Below are positions 36,438-45,319 of a stretch of 64,000 nt of DNA, in pieces (the first letter of the stretch is position 1; every line of letters starts with the position of its first letter). The position numbers were made by a program, and so were the translations under genes. The stretch is from Cypionkella sp. (GTDB lineage: Bacteria; Pseudomonadota; Alphaproteobacteria; Rhodobacterales; Rhodobacteraceae), in contig NZ_JAUSBA010000010.1 in the NCBI RefSeq assembly GCF_030652235.1, positions 107,149 through 171,148 of the forward strand. The letters are read 5' to 3'. The notes under the pieces are model-generated. The model had not been told where the DNA came from. It did no database searches and was given only the letters and a program-made list of their open reading frames with translations.

Positions 36438-38076
36438 GCCCACGAATATCGACGGTTTGCGGCAGGGTTTTTTCGGTCGCCTCAAGCTCTGACAGCGCCA
36501 GCGCATAGGCAGAAACCGCCACTTGTACGCCTAGATCCTTGGTCTTTTGCTCCAACCGGCTGGCAATGTTCACTGTCTCACCCAGGGCGGTCAGGCGGGC
36601 GACGGTTTCGGTGCGATGCGCGGCACCGATGCGGCCCAGAATGGCGGGGCCGGAATGGATGCCGATGCCCATCGATAGCGGCACGCGGAGTTCTTCATGC
36701 AGGCTTTGATTGAGGCTGTCGAGCACGCCGCCCATGGCGCGGGCGGCCGCGATGGCGCGGCGCGCACCTTCGGCCGGAGTGGTCTCCATCCCGAAGATTG
36801 CCATGATGCCATCGCCCATGAACTTGTCGACAAAACCGCCGCTGTCTTCGATCGCCTCAGCCATGCGGCCTAGAAACTGGTTCAGCACGAACACCACATC
36901 GAAAGACAAGCGCCCCTCGGACATTTTGGTAAAGCCGCGCAGGTCGCAGAACAGCAGCGTGACTTCGCTTTCAACGCCCCAATGGTATTTGTCAACGTCG
37001 CCGGATTGGCCCGTCTCTAGGTTGGCGGGCAGCAGGGTTGAGATGGTCAGATCGGCGGTCGGGCGCAACTGGCAGGCCAGCCGCACATTCGCGGGCGCAC
37101 CGACACGGCGCAGCACTTGCTGCTCGGTCAGCGAGGCCGGGGGCAGTTGATCGAGCCCTTCCAGCACGCGGACCCGGCAGGTCGAACACCGCGCGCGGCC
37201 ACCGCAGACAGCGGCATGCGGGATGCGGTTCATCTGGCTGATTTCCAGCACCGAAAGCCCGCGCGCTGCTGAAATCACCGGGCCAAAAGTATAACGCACC
37301 CGAACTCGCGCGCCCATTTTGTTGCCCATCTGCAGCAGCGTCCAGCCCCCGACCGCAGCTGCCAATATCGCAAAGTAGCTGTAGGAACCCAGCAGGAAAT
37401 TTTGTTGCATCTCCGCGTATTGTGCGGCGTTGAACGGGCTGGAGACGCCGCCGCGCAACTGAAGTATTCGCCCCGCCGAGACATAGCCCGCATAGGCCAA
37501 TGACGGGATCAGCACGGCCAGTGCATTCATCGCCCAAAGGTTGCGGCGATACCACGGCTTTCGCGACAGCCACATGTGGAGGCCAATACAGCCATGTATC
37601 CAAACCAGCGTTATCAGCAGCGCCAGCCGAACACCCTCACCCGGCCACATCGCCCAGAGCGCATATTTGTAGCTATCGGTGACGCCGAACCACTCATGCG
37701 CGCCCCGGGTGCCAAGCACATGTCGGATCAGCAGAATCGGAATCATCAGCCCGAACAAAAGCTGCACCACGCCTCGGGTGCCGATACGCCATGTCTGCAG
37801 GCGCACGAAATGCGCGATACCCAAGCCGACATGCACCAAGGCGGCGAGACACAGCACCAGCGTTCCGATCAGGCTGCGGGTTATGAACAGGCGCAGGTCT
37901 TGCCCAGCCTGCATCGCCTCAAGCGAGATCAGCCCAAGTGCATGGTTCAGCAAATGCGTGGTGGCAAAAGTAAACAGCACCAGGCCCGACCACAGCCGCA
38001 ACTGTGCGACGCTTGGCCGAGAGCGTCGCCACAACCGGCGCGCTCCTCTGCGTCGCGACTGCGCAACTTTGTTCAT
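36373..38076 (-). CDS. Membrane [2Fe-2S] class III adenylate/guanylate cyclase
   Basis: 567 residues; ATG at 38076 is preferred over an upstream TTG. Residues 30-260 contain about six membrane helices, with His residues in several ('TTHLLNHALGLIS', 'LVHVGLGIAHF', 'WIHGCIGLHMW') reminiscent of heme-binding quinone-reactive membrane domains. Residues about 290-350 hold a [2Fe-2S] ferredoxin domain 'CGGRARCSTCRVRV' plus 'RLACQLRP'. Residues about 375-530 are the catalytic domain: metal Asp in 'LFCDLRGFT' and 'DKFMGDGIMAIFG', Lys and Thr of the class IIIb pair, Asn/Arg in 'LGETVNIASRLE'. Predicted to make cAMP under redox control. Last gene of the 36-45 kb cyclic nucleotide cluster. Confidence 0.9.
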   Translation of the reverse strand: MNKVAQSRRRGARRLWRRSRPSVAQLRLWSGLVLFTFATTHLLNHALGLISLEAMQAGQDLRLFITRSLIGTLVLCLAALVHVGLGIAHFVRLQTWRIGTRGVVQLLFGLMIPILLIRHVLGTRGAHEWFGVTDSYKYALWAMWPGEGVRLALLITLVWIHGCIGLHMWLSRKPWYRRNLWAMNALAVLIPSLAYAGYVSAGRILQLRGGVSSPFNAAQYAEMQQNFLLGSYSYFAILAAAVGGWTLLQMGNKMGARVRVRYTFGPVISAARGLSVLEISQMNRIPHAAVCGGRARCSTCRVRVLEGLDQLPPASLTEQQVLRRVGAPANVRLACQLRPTADLTISTLLPANLETGQSGDVDKYHWGVESEVTLLFCDLRGFTKMSEGRLSFDVVFVLNQFLGRMAEAIEDSGGFVDKFMGDGIMAIFGMETTPAEGARRAIAAARAMGGVLDSLNQSLHEELRVPLSMGIGIHSGPAILGRIGAAHRTETVARLTALGETVNIASRLEQKTKDLGVQVAVSAYALALSELEATEKTLPQTVDIRGLSQPLDILVAQRATSLPQPAE

Positions 38077-38139
38077 GTCAGAGCCCGACACGCGTGCGTC
38101 TGATCCGCGGGGAAGATGGAGGGGCAAAAGGTTTGCATC

Positions 38140-39504
38140 TTAGGCCAGAATCACAAGATCAACGGGAGCTGCAAGTCCAGCCACGTCTTCGCCGTCACGC
38201 CGCAGCACGGCGGGATTAACATAGCCCTGCGCCTCGGCGCGGCTGTGGGTGCTGGCGTCGGTCAAAGCCCGCGTGCTCTGGGCTTTGTTGGCGCTTTCCA
38301 GTTTCGACGCCAGATTGACGGCATGGCCGATCACTGTGAACTCGTAGCGGCCTTGCGAGCCGACAATCCCCACGGTGACATCGCCTGATGCCACCGCAAC
38401 ACCGGTGGCAAAGCGGCCCGGCCAGCCCAATGCCGCGAAATCGTCCTGCCGCGCATCCAGTGCGGCAATCACCGCTGAGGCCGCACGCAGGGCATCTGCC
38501 GCATAGGTTTCGCCCGGCTGAACGGCTCCGAACGTCGCCAAGATGCCATCACCCATGAATTTGTCGATTTGGCCGTTGTGCTGTTCAATTTCAGTCAGGG
38601 TGATCTGCTGGTAATGCGCCAAAATCCGCATCACCGTTTCCGGCGGCAGCGAGAGCGCGGTTTTCGTAAAGCCGCGGACATCGACAAACATGATGGCAGC
38701 CGCGCGGATCTCGCCTTGGCCAGCGCCGGGCATTTCTGCGGATTGAGTGATCATATCGGCCACTTCGGGCGCGAAGAACTGGCTGAGATCCTCGGCTGCG
38801 GCATGGCTTTGAATGGCATCAAACAGCACAGCGCGCGCGCGGAACAAAGCGAGGGTCAGGATAAGCGTCACGCCGAGCAGCGTGATCACCTTGTCGATCT
38901 CGGCTCCGATCAGGATGGTGTTTGAGGTCAGGTATTCAACATAGTTGCGGGTGACATGCATGTTGTTCATGTCATAGGTCAGCGCGTAAAGCACCATCAG
39001 CGTCCAACCCGATGCCGCAATCAGCCCCGACATGAAAACATAGCGCGGATCAAAGCGCAGCGCGCGCAAGGCGATGAAAAAAAACAGATAAATCATCGTT
39101 GGCGATTTGAGATAGAAGGCGGGCGGCTGCTGATACTGAATGTGGAAGGAAAAGATCATGGCGCACAGCAGCCCGACATCGACCACCATCGACAGCAGCA
39201 GATACCAGCCGGGCAGCACCATCCGATACGACAGAAACAGCCGAAACAGGGTAAACACCAGATAGGCGGCCAGCGTCAGCGGCACGAAATTTTCGCCCGC
39301 AGTGCCCTCGGCGCGGGGTGCTATCCAATACAGCAGGGTCATGAATCCGACGATGCTTAGCTGCGCCCAACTGATGGTCTGCTCTGCTGCGGTTTCACGG
39401 CGGTCAATTTCGGCCATGACACGGGCGGGGACGGATTCGCCATGCGGGTCGCCTGTCCAGATATAGACGACAAAATCGCGGAGAGAGGCGGGAATGTAGG
39501 TCAC
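38140..39504 (-). CDS. Membrane class III adenylate cyclase
   Basis: 454 residues from GTG with AAGGAAG upstream. Six membrane helices between about residues 45 and 230, then a catalytic domain (about 265-420): metal Asp in 'IMFVDVRGFTKTALSLPP' and 'IDKFMGDGILATFG', base-selecting Lys and Thr (T of 'FTVIGHAVN'). The transition-state Arg that normally follows Asn by four residues is Lys here ('VNLASKLE'), so activity may be reduced. The sensor part is unlike CHASE2 or HAMP modules. It lies 63 bases upstream of the iron-sulfur cyclase. Confidence 0.9.
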   Translation of the reverse strand: MTYIPASLRDFVVYIWTGDPHGESVPARVMAEIDRRETAAEQTISWAQLSIVGFMTLLYWIAPRAEGTAGENFVPLTLAAYLVFTLFRLFLSYRMVLPGWYLLLSMVVDVGLLCAMIFSFHIQYQQPPAFYLKSPTMIYLFFFIALRALRFDPRYVFMSGLIAASGWTLMVLYALTYDMNNMHVTRNYVEYLTSNTILIGAEIDKVITLLGVTLILTLALFRARAVLFDAIQSHAAAEDLSQFFAPEVADMITQSAEMPGAGQGEIRAAAIMFVDVRGFTKTALSLPPETVMRILAHYQQITLTEIEQHNGQIDKFMGDGILATFGAVQPGETYAADALRAASAVIAALDARQDDFAALGWPGRFATGVAVASGDVTVGIVGSQGRYEFTVIGHAVNLASKLESANKAQSTRALTDASTHSRAEAQGYVNPAVLRRDGEDVAGLAAPVDLVILA

Positions 39505-39660
39505 GATAGCTTCCTTCTTTCCGCATTGGCCGTCTGATCTGGGAAATGTGATCTTGGAAAGATGTCGCTTTTAGCCGGTTTTCGCATCACAAAAAAGCAA
39601 CATTTATGTAAGCAGAGCCAGTGTGCAGAAAGGGTGATCTGCCATCGCGCAAGATGCGTC

Positions 39661-40539
39661 TCAGATATCAATCACCTGAAGGTCACGCCCGCAGAACGCG
39701 CCCGGAAACTGGCGTTTTGCAGCGCGCTCGATTTTGCTTAATGCGGCGTCGGTCCGGTTGAAGCTGTGGTGAATGAAGCCCACTTGTTTCGCCCCCGCTG
39801 TCTGCGCCAAACGCACCGCCTGCTGCCAAGAAGAATGACCAAAGCCTTTGAAGGTCGCCATTTCTTCATCCAAGAAAGTGGCGTCGTAGAGAAACAGATC
39901 CACCTTGTCGATCAAGCGTAGCACGGCGGGGTCCAAAGTGCCGGGTTCGTGTTCGGTATCGGTGATGATGGCAATCGAGCGACCGCCAAACTCTACCCGA
40001 TACCCCACGGCATTGCCGGGATGATTGAGCATCCCCGTGCGGATCGTCACGCCGGGGTAGGGGGTCAGCACATCGCCTGCACTGAAATCCCGCGCATCAA
40101 TCCTGGCGCTGCAATAGTCGGGCCCAATGGGGAAGAACGGCTTGCGCATGAATTCCGACAGCATCTGCCGGGTGGTCATCGCAGGCCCCATATGGCCAGA
40201 CCACATCTTGAGCTGTGACTGGCCGCAATACATCGGCTTAAAAAATGGCAGACCGCAGACATGGTCGTAATGGGTGTGGGTGAAGTAGAGGGTGAGTTCC
40301 TTGCAGCCGTCAGCAGCGAGGGCCTGCCCAGCCGCCAAGGCCCCACTGCCAGCGTCGAACATGATCACATGCTCGCCGCAGCGCATTTCGATACAGATCG
40401 TGTTGCCACCAAACTTCTGAAACTGACGGCCGCTGACGGGTAGGCCGCCGCGTGCGCCCCAAAGCTTCAGCTGAAACTTCGACAGCGCGGTCATGTGCCG
40501 GGCCTGCTCGAAAGCCACCCGCTGCAATACCGTGGACAT
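39661..40539 (-). CDS. MBL-fold metallo-hydrolase
   Basis: 292 residues (an internal start at 40494 is possible). Metal motif 'FTHTHYDHVCG' (HxHxDH, about 86-96), with later ligands 'NHPGNAVGYR', 'ITDTEHEPG' and 'GFIHHSF'. The opening 'LKLWGARGGLPVSG' is typical of a widespread MBL subfamily annotated near signalling genes. Because it lies between a cNMP-binding protein and two cyclases, a cyclic nucleotide phosphodiesterase role is attractive but is inference only. Confidence 0.85.
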   Translation of the reverse strand: MSTVLQRVAFEQARHMTALSKFQLKLWGARGGLPVSGRQFQKFGGNTICIEMRCGEHVIMFDAGSGALAAGQALAADGCKELTLYFTHTHYDHVCGLPFFKPMYCGQSQLKMWSGHMGPAMTTRQMLSEFMRKPFFPIGPDYCSARIDARDFSAGDVLTPYPGVTIRTGMLNHPGNAVGYRVEFGGRSIAIITDTEHEPGTLDPAVLRLIDKVDLFLYDATFLDEEMATFKGFGHSSWQQAVRLAQTAGAKQVGFIHHSFNRTDAALSKIERAAKRQFPGAFCGRDLQVIDI

Positions 40540-40740
40540 GGGCCAGAAGCTTTTTCATTGCCGCGCATCGCCAAGATCAGACTTCCCCAGATCGCTGATA
40601 TACAGAAGGATAGGAAGCATCGCGACAAGATGCGAGGCCCGATTGCGGGGCAGGTCGAAAAGAAAAGCCTGCTTGGGTGCAGAATGCTGGGCAGTTTTGT
40701 CCAAAGCATGACTTTTTTCCGTGCCAGACTTGGGCTTTGA

Positions 40741-41208
40741 TCAGCGCTTGGAGAGGGCGGCGACCCGACTGCGCGCCTCAGACAGCTCTACCGTGGTCTG
40801 GCTGAGACGATTTGCCAGCACGCGCACCACCTCGATGGTCATTTCCGGGAAGTCGGACATCAGTTTGAAAAAGTTGTCCTTGCTGATTCGCAGGGCCTCA
40901 ACCGGGGTTGCGGCCTTGATCGTCGCGGTGCGGGCCACGTCACACAGGATGGCGATTTCGCCAACGATAGCATTCTCTTCAAGGTCAGCCACTTTGATAG
41001 GCCCGGTTGGGCCATCAACGATTACATCGGCACGGCCAGCCAGCAGCACAAACGCCGCATCGCCTGCGTCGCCTTGGTGAAACAACACCTCGCCGGCGCG
41101 GTAGGACACCCGTTCTGATGTGAAGGCTAGCAGTTTCAGCTTTGCCGGAGATACTCCGGCAAACAGTGGAACCTGCTTCAGCATTTTGACTTCGTCATTC
41201 AAGAGCAC
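40741..41208 (-). CDS. Cyclic nucleotide-binding domain protein
   Basis: 155 residues. GTG at 41208 is chosen because GGGAAGG lies 7 bases upstream; a TTG 24 bases earlier is the alternative. It is a single Crp-type cNMP domain: 'YRAGEVLFHQGDAGDAAFVL' and the phosphate-binding cassette 'VGEIAILCDVARTATIKA' with the Glu and Arg that hold the cyclic phosphate. There is no HTH, so it acts by protein contact, not on DNA. It ends 25 bases after the ABC exporter gene (same strand), suggesting they work together. Confidence 0.92.
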   Translation of the reverse strand: MLLNDEVKMLKQVPLFAGVSPAKLKLLAFTSERVSYRAGEVLFHQGDAGDAAFVLLAGRADVIVDGPTGPIKVADLEENAIVGEIAILCDVARTATIKAATPVEALRISKDNFFKLMSDFPEMTIEVVRVLANRLSQTTVELSEARSRVAALSKR

Positions 41209-41257
41209 GTCGTCACCTTCCCACTTATGCAACCGCTGGATAGGCCTAGCCCTTAGA

Positions 41258-43978
41258 CTATGCCGACATCAGTTCCTTGAAGATACCATTCTTTTGTAAA
41301 AGTTCTGCATGAGAGCCGTCTTCGACTAGTCTTCCACGCTCAAAAACTGCCACCCGATCAAACAACTGCGCAAACTTCGCATTCGAGATTACCCAAGCCA
41401 CGGCGGGCGTACGGCCCTCTTTGCGCAGATATTTCAGCGCGGCAATCAGCACCTGTTCTTGCGTCCGGGTATCCAGCGCCGACAGCGGGCGGTTGAACAG
41501 ATAGTAATCTGACCGCCGGATCAACGCCCGTGCCAAGGCGAGTTTCTGTCGCTGCACTGAGGTCAGCCGCTTGCCGCCTGCGCCGATGTGGAAGTCGAGC
41601 CCAATCGACAGCAGCGTATCATAGATGCCCAATTCGCGCAGTACCCCGCCTGCCACCGCATAGATGCGTTCAACGCCGTCGCGATATTTCTGGCTGATGC
41701 GGCCACACAGCATGTTGTCGAGCAAGGTACCGGAAACCATGTATTGCTCGGGATCGTAAAACTCGATCGCGTCTTTCAGGTTGGCCGGAAGGCCTTCGTT
41801 GAAAGCCGTTCTGAACGCCACGATCTGCGCCATCAACTCGGACGAGAGCAGACCAAAACGATGCCGCGGCTCGATGTAGTCAAAGCTGAGGCGGATCATC
41901 ATCGTGCGGTCGCTGTCGGTGATGTTGGAAGAGTTTTTATCCATTTTTTTCAGAAGCATGGCGTAGACGGGAATATCGTCTGATTTCATGAAGGTCAGCT
42001 GTTGGAAGAACGGATGATCCGGCGGCAAGTCGCTGAACAGTTCGATGGCGTTGCGGGCAATTTCGGTGCCCATGCTGAACAGGGTGTCAGCCAATCCGAG
42101 CTGTTTCAGAACGCTTAAGAAATACGGGTTATTGATGATTGCACCCGCCATCAATTCGGGCGTGCGGGCATTGCCGAACAGCAGGTTTTCGATCACCGTC
42201 GCTTCGGTATTATAGGTACCGGGTTCAAACGGTTCGATCAGCCGGTTCAGATCCGCTTTGGTCAACGCATCGCGCAGCACCCGGCGCATTTCGACGGTTT
42301 TGGCGGCAAGATCGCCATGCTCGGCCAGATTGACGTGGGACCGCAACGCAAGATCGAACATATCGCGGGTCAGCGCCACGGCGTCCAGTGCAGCATAGAC
42401 TGACGGCATCAGAGCCGCCTGATCCGCTGCCCCCTGATGTTCAAAGTCGATCCAGTCGGAGTGAATGTCGAACTCGGGATTGCCCGCCCAAACGGCCTCG
42501 CGCCGCTCCCATTGACGTTGCGTCAGAGCCGCACCTTCGATCACACGGTCGGTGATCGGGGCGTGTTTTAGCCCGTAAAGCAGGTTGTCACGCACGGTTC
42601 CGAAGAAGAAATAGGCATCGGTGCCCGCATAGGTGATGGAGCGGCCGCTGATTGATTCGGGCAGGCTGTGCAGATCAGCGCTGCCCGCATTGATCTGGCC
42701 CTGCGTCGGCCAGACGATGCGCGCCAAGGCCTCGGCCAAAATGTCAGCGCCTGATCCGGCGTTGCCGATGATGGCGACCGTCTCACCCGGCATCAGGGTG
42801 AAATTGACCCTGTCCAGCCCGACGGCCCCGGTGTCATCGGTCACGCCCAGATTGACCGCTGCGAGGGGACCGCTCATTTTACCCTCTGCACGTTCCGCCG
42901 ATACTGCCTGAATCTCGGGTTCCAACAGGCCATCCACCGCGAACTGCCCGATCACCAGATTGTATTTGATCTGCACGTCCTGACGGTTCTGATCCCAGTC
43001 GATCAATTCTTTCAATGGGCCGGGAAGATCCTTATACGCCCCGATCACCGCCACCAGCTGCCCGATATCCAACTGGCCTTGCAGCGCCAGATAACCGCCG
43101 ATGCTGTAGAACAGGAACGGCGTCACCGAGGCGAGGAAGTTGTTGAGGAACTTCACCAAAAATTTCCACTGATAAATGTCGAAGCGGATTTTGTAGATCT
43201 GCCCCAGCCGCGATGAGATATCGGCGCGCTCAAAGTTTGAAGTGTCGTACGAATGGATGGTGTGGATGCCGTCAACGATCTCGCTGACGCGACCGGCGAG
43301 TTCGCGCGCGGTCAGTTGCCGCTCGCGCCCCAGCACCAGCAATCTGCGACGCATGCGGGGGATGATGAAGGCCTGTACCCCGACCAGTGCTGCGGTGATC
43401 AGGCCCAGTGGGATGCTTTGCACGAAGATAAACACAAGCGCCATGATTGCCTGTCCGCCGAGCAGAGCGGGGGCGACAAAGGCATCACCTGTAAAGCCGC
43501 CGAGCGGTTCGACCTCGTCTTTCACCATGCTGGAGATTTCCGCGCCCTTCAGACGTTTGAAGGTGGCGGGCGGAAATCGCAGAATATGATCGACCAGCGT
43601 GAAGCGGATGCGGCGCAGCAGACGTTCGCCCAGACGGCCTTTGTAGGTGTTGATGTAATATTTGAAGAGGCCGTTCACGATCACCAGCAGCAAAAACACT
43701 CCGCTGAGCGCAAACAGGGTGTTCAAGCGGTCGAGTTGAATGCCGTCAAACAACGTGACAGTGCCCAAAATCGGCAGATCAAACGCGATCTGCATGAATG
43801 TCTGCACGGCTGCGGGATCAGCAAAACCATCGCCCTGTATTGGCCCGTTCACGATCTGCTTTGGCAAATTGAGCGACAGGAAATAGGGGATCATCGAGAG
43901 CGCCACGATCATCAGCACCCAAAGCTGTTGGCGTTTGGTGTGGGTCCAGATGTAGCGCGAAATATTGGGGTCCAGCAT
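41258..43978 (-). CDS. ABC exporter-like protein with degenerate nucleotide-binding domain
   Basis: 906 residues, about 300 longer than a usual half-exporter. Residues 15-330 form an ABC type-1 exporter membrane domain ('LGERLLRRIRFTLVDHILRF', six helices). The ATPase part starts near 375 but every catalytic motif is altered: Walker A 'IIGNAGSGADILAEA' lacks the GKS/T, signature reads 'LTSVQRQKLALARAL', Walker B reads 'YYLFNRPLSALD' with Asn and Arg for Asp and Glu, and the switch His position reads 'VISNA'. Between Walker A and signature about 350 extra residues contain three versions of the exporter 'TVRDNLLYG' segment (about 455, 620 and 760). It may be a regulated channel or scaffold instead of a pump. 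Confidence 0.85.
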   Translation of the reverse strand: MLDPNISRYIWTHTKRQQLWVLMIVALSMIPYFLSLNLPKQIVNGPIQGDGFADPAAVQTFMQIAFDLPILGTVTLFDGIQLDRLNTLFALSGVFLLLVIVNGLFKYYINTYKGRLGERLLRRIRFTLVDHILRFPPATFKRLKGAEISSMVKDEVEPLGGFTGDAFVAPALLGGQAIMALVFIFVQSIPLGLITAALVGVQAFIIPRMRRRLLVLGRERQLTARELAGRVSEIVDGIHTIHSYDTSNFERADISSRLGQIYKIRFDIYQWKFLVKFLNNFLASVTPFLFYSIGGYLALQGQLDIGQLVAVIGAYKDLPGPLKELIDWDQNRQDVQIKYNLVIGQFAVDGLLEPEIQAVSAERAEGKMSGPLAAVNLGVTDDTGAVGLDRVNFTLMPGETVAIIGNAGSGADILAEALARIVWPTQGQINAGSADLHSLPESISGRSITYAGTDAYFFFGTVRDNLLYGLKHAPITDRVIEGAALTQRQWERREAVWAGNPEFDIHSDWIDFEHQGAADQAALMPSVYAALDAVALTRDMFDLALRSHVNLAEHGDLAAKTVEMRRVLRDALTKADLNRLIEPFEPGTYNTEATVIENLLFGNARTPELMAGAIINNPYFLSVLKQLGLADTLFSMGTEIARNAIELFSDLPPDHPFFQQLTFMKSDDIPVYAMLLKKMDKNSSNITDSDRTMMIRLSFDYIEPRHRFGLLSSELMAQIVAFRTAFNEGLPANLKDAIEFYDPEQYMVSGTLLDNMLCGRISQKYRDGVERIYAVAGGVLRELGIYDTLLSIGLDFHIGAGGKRLTSVQRQKLALARALIRRSDYYLFNRPLSALDTRTQEQVLIAALKYLRKEGRTPAVAWVISNAKFAQLFDRVAVFERGRLVEDGSHAELLQKNGIFKELMSA

Positions 43979-44143
43979 GGCGTTAAGGCCCTCTACAGAT
44001 CGGTCGGCACCTTGATGAAATACCTAAGGTGCAAAGGGTCATATCGTGCCAACCAGAATGGGGGTCAGGGTCAAGCAGAGCAGTGTCAAAAATCTGTCGT
44101 GCTGGCACTCAACGCCAAGCACGGTTGTGAGGCAAGACGTTTA
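43979..44143. other. Gap between DUF3095 gene and ABC exporter gene
   Basis: 165 bases. I see no terminator hairpin, so the DUF3095 gene and ABC gene could be cotranscribed; a weak internal promoter cannot be excluded. Confidence 0.35.
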
Positions 44144-45319
44144 TCATTGCGCGCCGGCTGGTTGCAATGCTGCTTTGGCCTTCATCTGGGTTGCAGCCTG
44201 TGCATAGCCGCCCGCCGCGCCGTCAATGAAGTGCATGTGATCATGTGCCCGCAGCGACGGCACGATGCAGGTGACAAGCGCCTGATCTTGCTTGTACAGG
44301 CCGAACTGGCAGATGCCCGAGGCAGCAGCAGAGTCGAGCAGGGCTTCGATTTCAGCAAGCCCAGCGGCGTTGATATCAATCGTCATCTTCAAGCCATCGT
44401 CAAATTTGCGAAAGTCAGTGTTGCGGGTCATTTGCCGCACATAGTCGCGGGCATTGAATCCACCAAGCGTCAGATTGGTGCGGTAGAGCAGCACAGTCAT
44501 AAAGATCGCCACCATCACTTTGATTCGGGCCATTAGGCGTTTGCCGCGTGGGGCGTGGGCCTTAGTCTCGGACGCGACACCACCCAAACTTAGGTGCGGC
44601 ACCGGGCCTTCGGGCGGTAGCGGGTTGCCCAATCCGCCCGCTTTATTGGCCACCGACACCACGCTGGCCACCAGAGACCGGAAGGCATCGGGGTGAGCGG
44701 TTGGGCTGGGTACAGCGATGATCGACACGATCTGACCATTGCGCGAGGCGACGGGGTTCCAGCGGCAAGACAGCCCAGACAGATCGGGACGGCTGCCGGG
44801 TTCAGCCATCGGCACGGCAAAACGACCGCGCTTCATCTGCATTTCGGCCCAAGCCGCTCCACCGCCCGCGAACATCGCGAAGGTCATCTCGGGGCTGGCC
44901 TGAAACCGCGCGATCCGCACATCATGGCCCGCCGCGCGCACCTCGGCCAACGGCACCAAGGCGGTGCGCATGTTCAGCCCCAGATCATCCTCGATCCAAC
45001 GTGCCACAGCCGCCAGCGCCACGCTTGCCGCAGCAATGCCGTTCGGGGGCACTGCGATCACCGCGCCGTCGCCGCCAAAGACGAACGGATAATCACTGCC
45101 CTCTAGCACATTCAGCACCGCCGTGATCACTGAGGCCCCGGCCATGTTGACGGATTTATATTTGCCATGCGCAATCGCCTCGGTCGAGGACACAACATCG
45201 GCCACCGCCAGCGCCCAGCCTTCGGGCAGCGATCGGTAGCGTGTCAGATTGGCTACATCTTCAAACTCGGCGAAGACCGGCAGATCTGACAGGAAAACGG
45301 AGGCGTTGTGACCGGACAT
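44144..45319 (-). CDS. DUF3095 domain protein (cyclase-like fold, function unknown)
   Basis: 391 residues matching DUF3095. The N-terminal part resembles class III cyclases or GGDEF domains: 'ALAVADVVSSTEAIAHG' with a metal-type Asp (about 38), and 'YPFVFGGDGAVIAVP' with a second Asp (about 83). Lys/Thr and Asn/Arg catalytic residues are not obvious. A single hydrophobic helix near residue 270 ('RIKVMVAIFMTVLLY') precedes a C-terminal domain. It is the first gene of the minus-strand cyclase cluster. Function is not described to my knowledge; its neighbours suggest nucleotide binding or synthesis. Confidence 0.82.
   Translation of the reverse strand: MSGHNASVFLSDLPVFAEFEDVANLTRYRSLPEGWALAVADVVSSTEAIAHGKYKSVNMAGASVITAVLNVLEGSDYPFVFGGDGAVIAVPPNGIAAASVALAAVARWIEDDLGLNMRTALVPLAEVRAAGHDVRIARFQASPEMTFAMFAGGGAAWAEMQMKRGRFAVPMAEPGSRPDLSGLSCRWNPVASRNGQIVSIIAVPSPTAHPDAFRSLVASVVSVANKAGGLGNPLPPEGPVPHLSLGGVASETKAHAPRGKRLMARIKVMVAIFMTVLLYRTNLTLGGFNARDYVRQMTRNTDFRKFDDGLKMTIDINAAGLAEIEALLDSAAASGICQFGLYKQDQALVTCIVPSLRAHDHMHFIDGAAGGYAQAATQMKAKAALQPAGAQ

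Noticed and set aside
43253..44536. 427-codon plus-strand frame across the exporter start and DUF3095 end
   Set aside because: Spans two genes and the gap between them in antisense, no motifs, no ribosome binding site.
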